Source: Aestuariivita sp.
GTDB lineage: Bacteria > Pseudomonadota > Alphaproteobacteria > Rhodobacterales > Rhodobacteraceae
DNA length: 64,000 nt
Reading direction: 5' to 3'
Assembly: GCA_018401465.1 (NCBI GenBank)
Contig: JAGYKE010000004.1
Coordinates: forward strand, 1,457,857-1,521,856
A model generated the notes under the pieces. It worked only from the letters and a program-made list of their open reading frames with translations. It ran no database searches and was not told the origin of the DNA. This document shows, piece by piece, positions 46,956 to 55,171 of this stretch; the first letter of the stretch is position 1; each line of letters opens with the position of its first letter. The translations under genes and the position numbers were made by a program.

Positions 46956-47436
46956 CCACCGGCTCCTCGGGGATCGAGGCGGTAAGCGCCGCGCGCCAGT
47001 CGTCGAGCCTTTGCGCCAATGCGGCGTCCGACAGCGCAAGGATCGCCGCCGCCATCAGACCGGCATTGGCCGCGCCCGCCGCCCCGATCGCCATGGTGGC
47101 CACCGGATAGCCGCGCGGCATCTGCACGATGGAATATAGCGAATCGACCCCGGACAAAGCCTTGGTCTGCACCGGCACGCCGATCACCGGCAGCCGCGTC
47201 TTCGACGCCATCATGCCGGGCAGATGCGCCGCACCGCCCGCGCCTGCGATGATGACCTTGAGCCCACGGCCCGCCGCCGCGCGGCCATAGTCCCACAACC
47301 GGTCCGGCGTGCGGTGGGCCGAGACGATCTTCGTTTCGTAGCCAAGGCCGAGTTCCTCGAGAACCAGCGCCGCTTCCTTCATCGTGGCCCAGTCCGACTG
47401 GCTGCCCATGATGATGCCGATCTCTGCCTGTGCCAC
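46948..47436 (-). CDS. purE: N5-carboxyaminoimidazole ribonucleotide mutase
   Basis: 162-aa class I PurE that moves the carboxyl group of N5-CAIR to make CAIR, the step after PurK. The active-site MGSQSDW is at residues 10-16, [16 protein letters not shown] near 40, [15 protein letters not shown] near 66, and [31 protein letters not shown] near 88. It precedes purK in a two-gene overlapping operon; the YdcH-like gene lies 71 bp upstream on the same strand. Confidence 0.97.
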   Translation of the reverse strand: MAQAEIGIIMGSQSDWATMKEAALVLEELGLGYETKIVSAHRTPDRLWDYGRAAAGRGLKVIIAGAGGAAHLPGMMASKTRLPVIGVPVQTKALSGVDSLYSIVQMPRGYPVATMAIGAAGAANAGLMAAAILALSDAALAQRLDDWRAALTASIPEEPVDD

Positions 47437-47507
47437 GCGCCGCCTCCGCTCCGGGGAAGCGGCACTCTAGCGGCTTTGTCCGCGCGCGCAACCGGGGGGC
47501 GTGCGGC

Positions 47508-47732
47508 TCAGGCGATGATGTCGGGCGTCAGAAGGTCCTCGATCAGGGCGATCTGGTCCTTCAGCCGCAGCTTCTGTTTCTTGAGCCTCTGAATTGTGAG
47601 CTGGTCCGAGGTTCCCCGTTCCACCAGCGCGCCGATCGCCTCGTCGAGGTCGCGATGCTGCCGCTTGAAAACCTCAAGTTCGACCCGGAGCACCTCTTCC
47701 GACTTCATCGCGAAACCGCGGGTCATGTTCAT
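47508..47732 (-). CDS. YdcH family protein (DUF465)
   Basis: 74-aa small cytosolic protein of the DUF465/YdcH family: charged, fully helical, coiled-coil character with the KRQHRDLDEAI and LKKQKLRLKDQI segments that define the family. The function is unknown. The first ATG (47732) is used; a second in-frame ATG at 47708 is equally plausible because neither has a clear ribosome-binding site. Position next to purE is common in Rhodobacterales. Confidence 0.82.
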   Translation of the reverse strand: MNMTRGFAMKSEEVLRVELEVFKRQHRDLDEAIGALVERGTSDQLTIQRLKKQKLRLKDQIALIEDLLTPDIIA

Positions 47733-47800
47733 GGGCCGAAGCGTCCTTACTGCAGCAGACAGAAGTGCAGGATACAGCCTTGCCGTGATTCATCCTAGCA

Positions 47801-47830
47801 CTTGTTATGGGCCGCCGATCCCCCATATCT
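47801..47830 (+). promoter_or_regulatory. RpoH (sigma-32) type promoter of the hsp20 gene
   Basis: CTTGTTA, then 13 bp, then CCCCATAT. The heat-shock sigma consensus is CTTGAAA-N13-14-CCCCATNT, so the -10 is perfect and the -35 differs at two positions. It ends 66 bp upstream of the Hsp20 start codon. Confidence 0.75.
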
Positions 47831-47895
47831 TCGGTCAAGCGGTTGCCGTTGCGGGGCCGCGCCATTCGTCGCTTTACCTGACAAAGGACGTGGGA

Positions 47896-48309
47896 ATGAC
47901 AAAACTGACCTTGGGTGCGTATCCCCACATGCTGGGGTTCGAACAGCTCGAACGCCTTCTCGAACGCGCCGCCAAAGCCGGCAACGAGGGCTATCCCCCT
48001 TTCAACATCGAACAGACTTCGGACCAGTCCTATCGCATCACGCTTGCGGTGGCAGGCTTTCGCGAGGACGACATCGCCATCACGGTCGAGGATCGCCAAT
48101 TGGTGATCCGCGGACGGCAGCGCGACGACAGCGAGGGCCGGGTTTTCCTGCATCGCGGCATCGCCGCGCGGCAGTTCCAGCGCAGTTTCGTCCTCGCTGA
48201 CGGGGTCGAGGTGGGTGAAGCCGTGATGGAAAACGGCCTTCTGCACATCGATCTGACACGTTCGGTGCCGGACCAGATCGTGCGCAAGATCAGCATTCGG
48301 AAAGGGTAG
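47896..48309 (+). CDS. Hsp20/alpha-crystallin family small heat-shock protein
   Basis: 137-aa ATP-independent holdase that keeps unfolded proteins soluble. The N-terminal region MTKLTLGAYPHMLGFEQLERLLE is of the IbpA type, PPFNIEQTSDQSYRITLAVAGFREDDI opens the alpha-crystallin domain near residue 33, and its closing strand is VMENGLLHIDLTR near 113. A good RpoH promoter upstream predicts heat induction. The DUF1150 gene follows after 3 bp, a pairing conserved in alphaproteobacteria. The start at 47896 is chosen by domain position and spacing to GGACGTGGGA. Confidence 0.94.
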   Translation: MTKLTLGAYPHMLGFEQLERLLERAAKAGNEGYPPFNIEQTSDQSYRITLAVAGFREDDIAITVEDRQLVIRGRQRDDSEGRVFLHRGIAARQFQRSFVLADGVEVGEAVMENGLLHIDLTRSVPDQIVRKISIRKG

Positions 48310-48312
48310 GAC

Positions 48313-48537
48313 ATGAACACGAAGTTCGATTTCGGAAACAAGGGCAAGCCGATCGTCTATGTGAAGTCGGTCGCCGTCGGCGACCTGCCGGAAGACGTGC
48401 GCGCTGCCGCGGGCGGGGCCGACCGGCTTTATGCCGTCCACGATGCGGACGGGCAGCAACTGGCACTGGTGGCCGACCGCCGCCTCGCCTTCGTGCTGGC
48501 GCGGCAGAACGACATGCTGCCCGTGACCGCGCACTGA
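48313..48537 (+). CDS. DUF1150 family protein
   Basis: 74-aa small protein with the DUF1150 pattern VYVKSVAVGDLPEDVR, LYAVHDADGQQLALVADRRLAF and VLARQNDMLPVTAH at the C-terminus. It has no known activity. It follows Hsp20 after 3 bp and is almost certainly in the same heat-shock transcript, so a role in the stress response is plausible but only inferred. Confidence 0.9.
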   Translation: MNTKFDFGNKGKPIVYVKSVAVGDLPEDVRAAAGGADRLYAVHDADGQQLALVADRRLAFVLARQNDMLPVTAH

Positions 48538-48596
48538 CGGCGCCGATTGCAGGCGGCGGCAGTTCGCGCTAGCCCGGGGGCGAAAGGACGCCGCCC

Positions 48597-49457
48597 GTGA
48601 CCGACCCCGCCATCGCCATCCTGCCCTACGGGCGCAGCCTGTCGCGCGCCGCGGGTGACATTCCGCTCGATGATCTGGTCTGGCCGCTCGGGCGGCCCGA
48701 CCGGCTGGGGCAGGGGCGGCTGGCCGATCTGGCCCCCACCGATCACCTGATCGTCTATCCTCGCACCGGGCTGCATCTGCGGCCCGAATGGGGCACGCGG
48801 GCACGGGTGTCGCTGTTTCTTGGCGAACCGGCAGTGATCCATGCCCGCCACCACGCGCTTCTGCGGCTCAGCCACCGGCGGTTCTTCCGCGTGCTGACCT
48901 TCGACCGGGGGCTTCTCGCCCGGTTGCCCAACGCCGTGCTGTTCCCGCTGGGGTCGACCTGGGTGCCCGACTGGCAGACCATCGACACGACCAAGACGGA
49001 CCTCTGTTCGCTGATCGCATCGTCCAAGCGCGGCACCGAAGGGCAGATCATGCGCCACCGCATTGTCGACTGGGCGCGCGCCACAGGCCAAGGGGTCGAG
49101 GTGATGGGCGGCGGATACCGCCCCTTTGCGGCCAAGTCGGATGGCTTGGCGCGGTTCCGCTTTTCGGTCGTGATCGAAAACGCGATGGAAGAGAATTACT
49201 TCTCGGAAAAGCTGGTTGACGCGGTCCTTTGCGGGACGGTGCCGATCTACTGGGGCTGCCCGAACCTGGGGGACTTCTTCGACACCGCGGGGATCATCCA
49301 TTGCCGCGACGAAGCGGCGCTGCGCGCGGCCATCGCGGGGGCGAGTGTGGCCGAGTATGAACGGCGTCTTCCCGCCCTGCGCGCGATGCGGGACGCGGTC
49401 GCGGCCTATGCGCCGCTCGAACGCCGCATGGCCGAGGCGATCCGCGCCGTGCTCTGA
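48597..49457 (+). CDS. Glycosyltransferase family 10 (fucosyltransferase)-like protein
   Basis: 286-aa protein starting with GTG at 48597 (GAAAGGA upstream). The C-terminal half has the GT10 donor-binding signature: FRFSVVIENAMEENYFSEKLVDAVLCGTVPIYWG near residue 182, followed by LGDFFDTAGIIHC near 222. Family members transfer fucose or related sugars from GDP donors to GlcNAc or other acceptors. The N-terminal acceptor half is divergent. No other glycan-synthesis gene is near, so the acceptor and pathway are unknown. Three tandem hairpins follow the stop codon by 2 bp. Confidence 0.8.
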   Translation: MTDPAIAILPYGRSLSRAAGDIPLDDLVWPLGRPDRLGQGRLADLAPTDHLIVYPRTGLHLRPEWGTRARVSLFLGEPAVIHARHHALLRLSHRRFFRVLTFDRGLLARLPNAVLFPLGSTWVPDWQTIDTTKTDLCSLIASSKRGTEGQIMRHRIVDWARATGQGVEVMGGGYRPFAAKSDGLARFRFSVVIENAMEENYFSEKLVDAVLCGTVPIYWGCPNLGDFFDTAGIIHCRDEAALRAAIAGASVAEYERRLPALRAMRDAVAAYAPLERRMAEAIRAVL

Positions 49458-49459
49458 GC

Positions 49460-49557
49460 CCCGGTTTCCGACGCGGAAACCGGGATGGAAACCGACGCGG
49501 TTTCCATCCGCAGACCAGCGCGTCAGCAGGGGTGGAAACCGCGTCGGTTTCCACCCC
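49460..49557. repeat. Three tandem 3-nt-loop hairpins with GGAAACCG/CGGTTTCC core
   Basis: Hairpin 1: CCCGGTTTCCG-ACG-CGGAAACCGGG (49460-49470/49474-49484). Hairpin 2: stem GATGGAAACCG, loop ACG (49484-49494/49498-49508). Hairpin 3: stem GGGGTGGAAACCG, loop CGT (49529-49541/49545-49557). Stems are 11-13 bp and perfect; all contain the same 8-bp core in alternate orientation. They fill the gap between the convergent GT10 and sat-cysC genes. Confidence 0.8.
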
Positions 49558-49581
49558 CGGGCTTCGCGTCGAAGTCCGCCC

Positions 49582-51297
49582 TCAGGCCTTGATCAGACCA
49601 AGGTTCTCGAGCTTCAGCAGAACCTGATGCGCGCAGTTGTCGACATCGACATTCTCGGTCTCGACCCGCAGTTCGGGGTTCTCCGGCACATCGTAGGGAT
49701 CGGAAATTCCGGTGAATTCCTTGATCTTGCCCTCGCGCGCCAGCTTGTAGAGCCCCTTGCGGTCACGGCGTTCACATTCCTCGAGACGGGTGGCGACATG
49801 CACCTCGACGAAGGCGCCGTATTGCTCGATCTCCTCGCGCACCTTGCGGCGTGTCGCGGCGTAAGGCGCGATCGGCGCGCAGATGGCGATGCCGCCGTTC
49901 TTGGTGATCTCGGAGGCGACATAGCCGATCCGCAGGATGTTCAGATCGCGGTGTTCCTTGGAAAAGCCCAGCTCGGACGACAGGTTCTTGCGCACGATGT
50001 CCCCGTCAAGGAGCGTGACGGGACGGTCGCCCATCTCCATCAGCTTGATCATCAGCGCGTTCGCGATGGTCGATTTGCCCGACCCAGAGAAGCCCGTGAA
50101 GAACACCGTGAAGCCCTGCTTCGACCGTGGCGGATAGCGGCGGCGCAGTTCGCTCACCACTTCGGCGAACGAGAACCATTCGGGTATCTCCAGCCCCTCG
50201 CGCAGGCGGCGACGCAGTTCGGTCCCCGAGATATCAAGGATCGTGACCTTCTCGCGGTCCTCGATCGCGTCGGCGGGCTCATACTGCGCGCGTTCCTGAA
50301 CATAGACCATCTGGCGGAAATCGACCATCTCGATCCCGATCTCGTCCTGGTGCTTGGCGAACAACTCCTGCGCGTCGTAGGGCCCGTAGAAGTCCTGGCC
50401 TTGGCTGTTCTTGCCCGGCCCCGCGTGGTCGCGGCCCACGATCATGTGGGTGCAGCCATGGTTGCGCCGGATCAGCCCGTGCCACACCGCCTCGCGCGGG
50501 CCCGCCATCCGCATGGCGAGGTTCAGAAGGCTCATCGTCGTGGTGGCGCTCGGGTATTTGTCGAGCACCGCCTCGTAGCAGCGCACGCGGGTAAAGTGAT
50601 CGACGTCGCCCGGTTTCGTCATGCCCACCACCGGGTGGATCAGAAGGTTCGCCTGCGCCTCGCGCGCGGCGCGGAAGGTCAGTTCCTGATGCGCACGGTG
50701 AAGGGGGTTGCGCGTCTGGAACGCCACGATGCGCCGCCAGCCCAGCTTGCGGAAGAGGGCACGCAATTCGTTGGGCGTGTCGCGGCGCGCGCGGAAATCG
50801 TAATGCACGGGCTGCTGGATGCCGGTCACGGGACCGCCCAGATAGACCGGCCCGGCGGTGTGATGCAGGTAATGCACCGCCGGGTGCGCCGGGTCATTGG
50901 CGCCGAAGACGCGTTCCGCCTCGCGCGCCTTGTCGGGGGTCCAGCGGTCGCTCACCGTCATGGTGCCGAGGATCAAGCCCTCCTGGTCGCGCAGCGCGAG
51001 GTCTTCGCCGGGTTCGATCTGCGCCGCGAAGGCCTCGCTCACGTCGAGCGTGATCGGAATGGGCCAGAGCGTGCCGTCCGCCAGCCGCATGTTCTCAACG
51101 ACGCCGTTGTAATCGGCCTCCGACAGGAAGCCTTTCAGCGGGTTGAAGCCGCCGTTCATCAGAAGTTCCAGATCGCAGATCTGACGCGGTGTCAGGTCCC
51201 AGCTTTTCAGGTTGCCGGCTTCCACCTTCAGCTTCTGTGCGCTCTCATACGATACATAGAGTTCCGGCACCGGCGCCAGATTGCTCAGCATGGTCAT
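49582..51297 (-). CDS. Bifunctional sulfate adenylyltransferase/adenylylsulfate kinase
   Basis: 571-aa fusion that activates sulfate to APS and phosphorylates it to PAPS. The N-terminal ATP sulfurylase part covers about residues 1-380: FQTRNPLHRAHQELTFRA near 190 is the HxxH nucleotide site, with MIVGRDHAGPGKNSQGQDFYGPYDAQ near 290. The C-terminal APS kinase part (about 395-570) has Walker A GFSGSGKST and the DGDIVRKNLSSELGFSKEHRD motif. Two ATGs two codons apart (51297, 51291) are possible; the first is used. Function is sulfate assimilation or sulfation; the neighbours do not decide. Confidence 0.94.
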   Translation of the reverse strand: MTMLSNLAPVPELYVSYESAQKLKVEAGNLKSWDLTPRQICDLELLMNGGFNPLKGFLSEADYNGVVENMRLADGTLWPIPITLDVSEAFAAQIEPGEDLALRDQEGLILGTMTVSDRWTPDKAREAERVFGANDPAHPAVHYLHHTAGPVYLGGPVTGIQQPVHYDFRARRDTPNELRALFRKLGWRRIVAFQTRNPLHRAHQELTFRAAREAQANLLIHPVVGMTKPGDVDHFTRVRCYEAVLDKYPSATTTMSLLNLAMRMAGPREAVWHGLIRRNHGCTHMIVGRDHAGPGKNSQGQDFYGPYDAQELFAKHQDEIGIEMVDFRQMVYVQERAQYEPADAIEDREKVTILDISGTELRRRLREGLEIPEWFSFAEVVSELRRRYPPRSKQGFTVFFTGFSGSGKSTIANALMIKLMEMGDRPVTLLDGDIVRKNLSSELGFSKEHRDLNILRIGYVASEITKNGGIAICAPIAPYAATRRKVREEIEQYGAFVEVHVATRLEECERRDRKGLYKLAREGKIKEFTGISDPYDVPENPELRVETENVDVDNCAHQVLLKLENLGLIKA

Positions 51298-51443
51298 CTG
51301 TTTGTCCCGTGTTCGCCCCAACTTGGGGTTGCGTGGTCTCTCCCGCGTGCGGGTTAGACGCGAAGTGTCGCGATTGTCCAGCCCGCGCGCGGTCGCGGAC
51401 GCAGATCGCTGAAGATTGTCGCGGCCATGCCGCGCGCGGACCG

Positions 51444-52409
51444 CTACTGCGCGGCGAGACCGGTCTGGCCTTCCTCGGCCGCCAGGAACCGCTCCGCCTC
51501 GAGCGCGGCCATGCAACCCATCCCCGCGCTCGTCACCGCCTGCCGGTACTTGTGATCGGTCAGATCGCCCGCGGCGAAGACGCCGGGGATCGAGGTTTCG
51601 GTGGAATCTGGTTTCGTCACCACATAGCCGCCCATGTGGGTTTCCAGCACGTCCTTAACGAGTTCGTTGGCCGGCGCATGGCCGATGGCGACGAAAACGC
51701 CCTTGCAGGGGATGTCCTTCGTCTCGCCCGTGCGGACGTCGCGCACGCGCACGCCCTCGACCTGCGGGGGCGCGTCCTGGCCCAGCACCTCGTCGAGTTC
51801 GTGGAACCACAGCGTTTCGATCTTGGGGTTCTTGGCCAGCCGGTCCTGCAGGATCTTTTCGGCGCGCAGCGTGTCGCGCCGGTGGATCAGCGTGACCTTC
51901 GACGCGAAATTGGTCAGGAACAGCGCCTCTTCCACCGCCGTGTTGCCGCCGCCGATCACGACGATTTCCTGCCCGCGGTAGAAGAACCCGTCGCAGGTGG
52001 CGCAGGCCGAGACGCCGAAGCCCTTGAACTTGTCTTCGGACGGCAGGCCCAGCCATTTCGCCCGCGCTCCGGTGGCGAGGATCACCGCATCGGCCAGATA
52101 GGTCGTGCCGCCGTCGCCGAAGGCCTTGAAGGGGCGTTCCGTCAGGTCGAGCCGGGTGATGTAGTCGGCGATGATCTCGCAGCCCATGGCGCTGGCATGG
52201 GCTTCCATCCGTACCATCAGGTCGGGGCCCTGCACCTCGGTATCGCCGGGCCAGTTCTCGACCTCGGTCGTGGTGGTCAGCTGGCCGCCCGGTTCGATCC
52301 CCTGCACCAGCACCGGGTTCAGCATCGCGCGCGCCGCGTAGACGCCTGCGGTATAGCCCGCAGGCCCCGACCCGATGATGAGAAGCCGTGTTTCCCGCGT
52401 GTCGCCCAT
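51444..52409 (-). CDS. trxB: Thioredoxin-disulfide reductase
   Basis: 321-aa NADPH-dependent flavoenzyme that reduces thioredoxin. The N-terminal FAD site is [18 protein letters not shown] (residues 11-28), the redox pair is Cys136/Cys139 in CATCDG, and the NADPH site [17 protein letters not shown] follows near 155. The C-terminal FAD segment is [24 protein letters not shown] near 280. It is divergent from the Lrp-family regulator gene with 186 bp between them, a conserved pairing in Rhodobacterales. The length and all motifs are normal. Confidence 0.97.
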   Translation of the reverse strand: MGDTRETRLLIIGSGPAGYTAGVYAARAMLNPVLVQGIEPGGQLTTTTEVENWPGDTEVQGPDLMVRMEAHASAMGCEIIADYITRLDLTERPFKAFGDGGTTYLADAVILATGARAKWLGLPSEDKFKGFGVSACATCDGFFYRGQEIVVIGGGNTAVEEALFLTNFASKVTLIHRRDTLRAEKILQDRLAKNPKIETLWFHELDEVLGQDAPPQVEGVRVRDVRTGETKDIPCKGVFVAIGHAPANELVKDVLETHMGGYVVTKPDSTETSIPGVFAAGDLTDHKYRQAVTSAGMGCMAALEAERFLAAEEGQTGLAAQ

Positions 52410-52532
52410 GGTCGTGCTCCGTCCTGCTGGTCAGCGCGGCGCGACTCGCGCCCGCTTCAGGGATATAGCCTTCCCGAGCGGGTCCTTGAACCCCTGCAGC
52501 ATCCCTGACGGGATCGTGAATGTTGCGCTGCA

Positions 52533-52549
52533 GCGAAATAATATTGCGC
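52533..52549. promoter_or_regulatory. Probable Lrp-family operator between trxB and the lrp-like gene
   Basis: GCGAAATAATATTGCGC, AT-rich in the middle and nearly palindromic (14 of 17 positions match its reverse complement), 46 bp before the Lrp-family start codon. Lrp-type regulators often bind such degenerate palindromes before their own genes. Binding is inferred from position. Confidence 0.4.
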
Positions 52550-52595
52550 CTGTTCGCGCGCTGCTGTAAGAAACGCCAAGCTGAGGGGAGCGAGC

Positions 52596-53096
52596 ATGGC
52601 CACGACACGTCTGGACGAAATCGACCGGAAAATACTGTCCGAACTGCAGACCGATGGCCGCATGACGAATGTGGAACTGGCCAAAAGGGTCGGCATTTCC
52701 GCGCCGCCCTGCCTGCGCCGGGTTCGCACGCTGGAGGAACAGGGATACATCCGCGGCTATCACGCCGATGTGGATGCCCGCGGCCTTGGCTTCGAGGTGC
52801 AGGTCTTTGCCATGGTCGGGCTGCACCGGCAGGCGCAGGCCGATCTTGCCGCCTTCGAGGCCGCCTGCAGAAGCTGGCCGCTTGTGCGCGAATGCCACAT
52901 GCTGAACGGCGAGGTGGACTTCATCCTGAAATGCGTGGCCCCCGACCTGTCGAGTTTCCAGCATTTCCTGACCGAGGAACTGCTCTCCACCCCGAATGTG
53001 GAAAGCGTGAAGACTTCGCTTGTCATCCGCGCTGCAAAGGACGAGGCGGGCGTGCCCTTCGAGGTGCTGGAAGACCGACTGAGCCGCAGCGCCTGA
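52596..53096 (+). CDS. Lrp/AsnC family transcriptional regulator
   Basis: 166-aa regulator. The N-terminal winged helix-turn-helix is classical (LDEIDRKILSELQTDGRMTNVELAKRVGISAPPCLRRVRTLEEQGYI, residues 5-52), and the C-terminal RAM/AsnC ligand domain follows (GFEVQVFAMVGLHRQAQADLAAF and the VRECHMLNGEVDFILKCVAPDLSSF stretch). It is divergent from trxB and convergent with the Hint gene, 6 bp apart. Amino-acid-responsive control is the family norm; target genes beyond itself are unknown. Confidence 0.93.
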   Translation: MATTRLDEIDRKILSELQTDGRMTNVELAKRVGISAPPCLRRVRTLEEQGYIRGYHADVDARGLGFEVQVFAMVGLHRQAQADLAAFEAACRSWPLVRECHMLNGEVDFILKCVAPDLSSFQHFLTEELLSTPNVESVKTSLVIRAAKDEAGVPFEVLEDRLSRSA

Positions 53097-53102
53097 CCGG
53101 GA

Positions 53103-53882
53103 TCAGGCGGCGTTCCAGTCGCCGCCTTCCTTCACATCGGGGTCCATCTGCGGGCAGGCGAGCGGGCCAAAATCGGCCGGTCCCCGGATATGCGGGAAAA
53201 GTTTCAGGAACAAATCGCGCATCGCAGGCCCAACCGCGCCGATCGTGCCCAGACCGGGGTGATAGCTTTCCGTCTCGATCCCGCTCACGCGGATCACCGC
53301 ATGGCGTGGCAGGGCCAGATGGAACAGGTCGACCGCTGACGGGGGCGTTGTGCGGCTGACGCCGATGCCGTCCTCGAAGGCCGCCACGGGGCAGAGCACG
53401 CGCTGACCATGCGTTCCCATGCGCGACGTGGCCTGACGCAGCCGTGCGGCAGGTCCTGTCACGAGATAGGTCATCGGTCGGTTCGGCCCAAAAGCGTCCG
53501 CCGCGATCCGGTGCAGGGTGACGGGCCGTTCCGACGGCAGATCGCGTCGCGCGGTGACGGTGGTCGATCCAATCCAGAGCACCGGCATCGCCTCGCCGCC
53601 CACGGTCCGGAGGCTGTCGCCAGGCAGAAGATCCTCGATCGCCACGAGGCCTTGCACTGTCTCGACCAGCGCGCCGCGGGCGAAGGCGGTGAAGGCGGCC
53701 TCGAACAGAGGCAACACGGGGATCATGAAGCGCGCCTCTTCAAACCCGCCGTCGGGGCGCAGCGCCATGGACCGCGCGCGCCGCAGGATCGGGCGCGCCC
53801 GGTCGGTAAGCGGCTGCGCCTGCTGGAACGGGGAGGATGCGGCGTTGCCCGTAGAGGGCGGCATTCGGTCGATGTCGTTCAT
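53103..53882 (-). CDS. Hint-domain (Hedgehog/intein-like) protein, catalytic residues missing
   Basis: 259-aa protein. A central Hint_2-type domain starts near residue 66: AFARGALVETVQGLVAIEDLLPGDSL aligns with the family pattern CFTPGTLI-x-T-x-G-x-x-x-V-E-x-L-x-PGD. The normally catalytic Cys is Ala66 here, and the later conserved His of the SPxHRVL motif is Gln160 (GTHGQRVLCP). The flanking parts are intact, so the protein probably keeps the fold but cannot self-cleave. The N-terminal 60 residues are low-complexity and basic. Such Hint proteins are numerous in Rhodobacterales with unknown role. Confidence 0.78.
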   Translation of the reverse strand: MNDIDRMPPSTGNAASSPFQQAQPLTDRARPILRRARSMALRPDGGFEEARFMIPVLPLFEAAFTAFARGALVETVQGLVAIEDLLPGDSLRTVGGEAMPVLWIGSTTVTARRDLPSERPVTLHRIAADAFGPNRPMTYLVTGPAARLRQATSRMGTHGQRVLCPVAAFEDGIGVSRTTPPSAVDLFHLALPRHAVIRVSGIETESYHPGLGTIGAVGPAMRDLFLKLFPHIRGPADFGPLACPQMDPDVKEGGDWNAA

Positions 53883-54072
53883 GGTCAGGCCCAGTTCATC
53901 TGGTCCCGTCCGCGCCGGCCCCCACCGACAACGTCAGACGGACTATCGTCGTCTTCGTTTCCCATGACTGCCCGGGGCGGTCTGTCTCAAACACCTGCGC
54001 GCATCTGTGGATGCTGGCGGGTCCTTGCGTGCGCCGGGCGCGCATTGCAGCCCGGGCGCGCGGCAGTTCAGG

Positions 54073-54219
54073 TTAGGCGCTGCGCAGCCGGCGCACGGGC
54101 GCGGCCGCCCGGCGGATGGCCGCCGCACGGCGCGTCGCGCCACGGGTCCAGGGCAAATCGGTCTCGATGCTCTGGGCGGTTGCGATCACCGACTTGATGA
54201 AACGGGTGCGGACTTTCAT
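54073..54219 (-). CDS. Small basic protein (48 aa)
   Basis: A 48-codon gene with a strong AAGGAGA site 7 nt before the ATG. The product starts MKVRTRFIKSVIATAQSIET, then DLPWTRGATRRAAAIRRA, ending PVRRLRSA: 12 Arg/Lys against 2 acidic residues. The RFIKS and PWTRG portions look like a conserved short protein that I recall from Rhodobacterales, without a known function. It lies alone between the Hint gene and pgeF, on the same strand. Confidence 0.65.
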   Translation of the reverse strand: MKVRTRFIKSVIATAQSIETDLPWTRGATRRAAAIRRAAAPVRRLRSA

Positions 54220-54421
54220 GGATCGTCTCCTTGCTCGCGCCACCGGACGCGCCTGAGTTCGGAAACAAACTGCCTGTTCATTGGGGCAGCGTTTGGGCGC
54301 AAATGCGGAATCCGGCGGCGGCGCGCGGCCATTTCGAGGCGAATTGCGGCCGTGGCAGGGCAGGGGTTGATTTTCAAACGGAAACGGTCAGCGCTGGAAG
54401 CGGTTATCGTTTCCGGATCGG

Positions 54422-55171
54422 CTACAATCTGATGGCCGAGATCAGCCGCCCGTAATCCGCCTCACGGTCATGGCAGGATCTGCGATAGGAGTAGAAGCGG
54501 GCCGGATCGGAATAGGTGCAATGGCCGGTCCAGACCGCCTCGGCCACGCCGGCGCGGCGCAGGCGCATCAGCCCGAAGCCCGGCAGGTCGAACAGATAGC
54601 GATCGCCCTCGCCATTGGCGAAAAACCGTGCGTTCCCCGGATCATCGGCCAGAAACTCGTGCAGGAATTCCGGACCGACCTCGTAGGCACGCTGGCTGAT
54701 CGTCGGCCCGATGGCGGCGGTGATGCGCGCGCGTGCGGCGCCCAGCCGCTCCATCGCCTCCACCGTCGCTTCGAGCACGCCGTCGAGCGCCCCGCGCCAA
54801 CCCGCATGCGCCGCCCCGATCACGCCCGCTTGGCGGTCGGCGAAGAGCACCGGCTGGCAATCGGCGGTCAACACCGTGAGCGCGAGGCCCGGCCGGTCGG
54901 TCACCATGGCATCGGCGCGCGGCTTTTCCGCGTCCGGGCCTTCGATCGCCGCGACATCCGCGGAATGGACCTGCCGCATGCCCGCCAGATGAGCGACCTC
55001 CATCGCCTCGGCCACGCGGGCGCGGTTGATCGCGACGATCTCGGACAGGTCCGACGATCCGGCGCCGCAGTTCAACCCGGCGAAGACGCCGCTCGACGCC
55101 CCGCCGCGGCGGGTGAAGAAGCCGTGGCGCAGGGGCTTCAGGCTGTCAGCGGTGAGTATTTCCAGCGTCAT
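54422..55171 (-). CDS. pgeF: Peptidoglycan editing factor PgeF (multicopper polyphenol oxidase/laccase family)
   Basis: 249-aa protein of the YfiH/DUF152 family, which removes wrongly incorporated serine from muropeptide precursors. The zinc-site residues are His69 (RQVHSADV), Cys105 (TADCQPVLF) and His122 (HAGWRGALDGVLE). A GHCTY-SDPARFYSYRR block near 217 completes the family pattern. It overlaps the preceding NDUFAF7-type gene by 4 bp and is the third gene of lgt-NDUFAF7-pgeF, an order common in Rhodobacterales. Confidence 0.92.
   Translation of the reverse strand: MTLEILTADSLKPLRHGFFTRRGGASSGVFAGLNCGAGSSDLSEIVAINRARVAEAMEVAHLAGMRQVHSADVAAIEGPDAEKPRADAMVTDRPGLALTVLTADCQPVLFADRQAGVIGAAHAGWRGALDGVLEATVEAMERLGAARARITAAIGPTISQRAYEVGPEFLHEFLADDPGNARFFANGEGDRYLFDLPGFGLMRLRRAGVAEAVWTGHCTYSDPARFYSYRRSCHDREADYGRLISAIRL

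Noticed and set aside
54231..54455. 74-codon plus-strand frame before pgeF
   Set aside because: It overlaps the 3' end of pgeF, has no ribosome-binding site and no recognisable composition of a protein.
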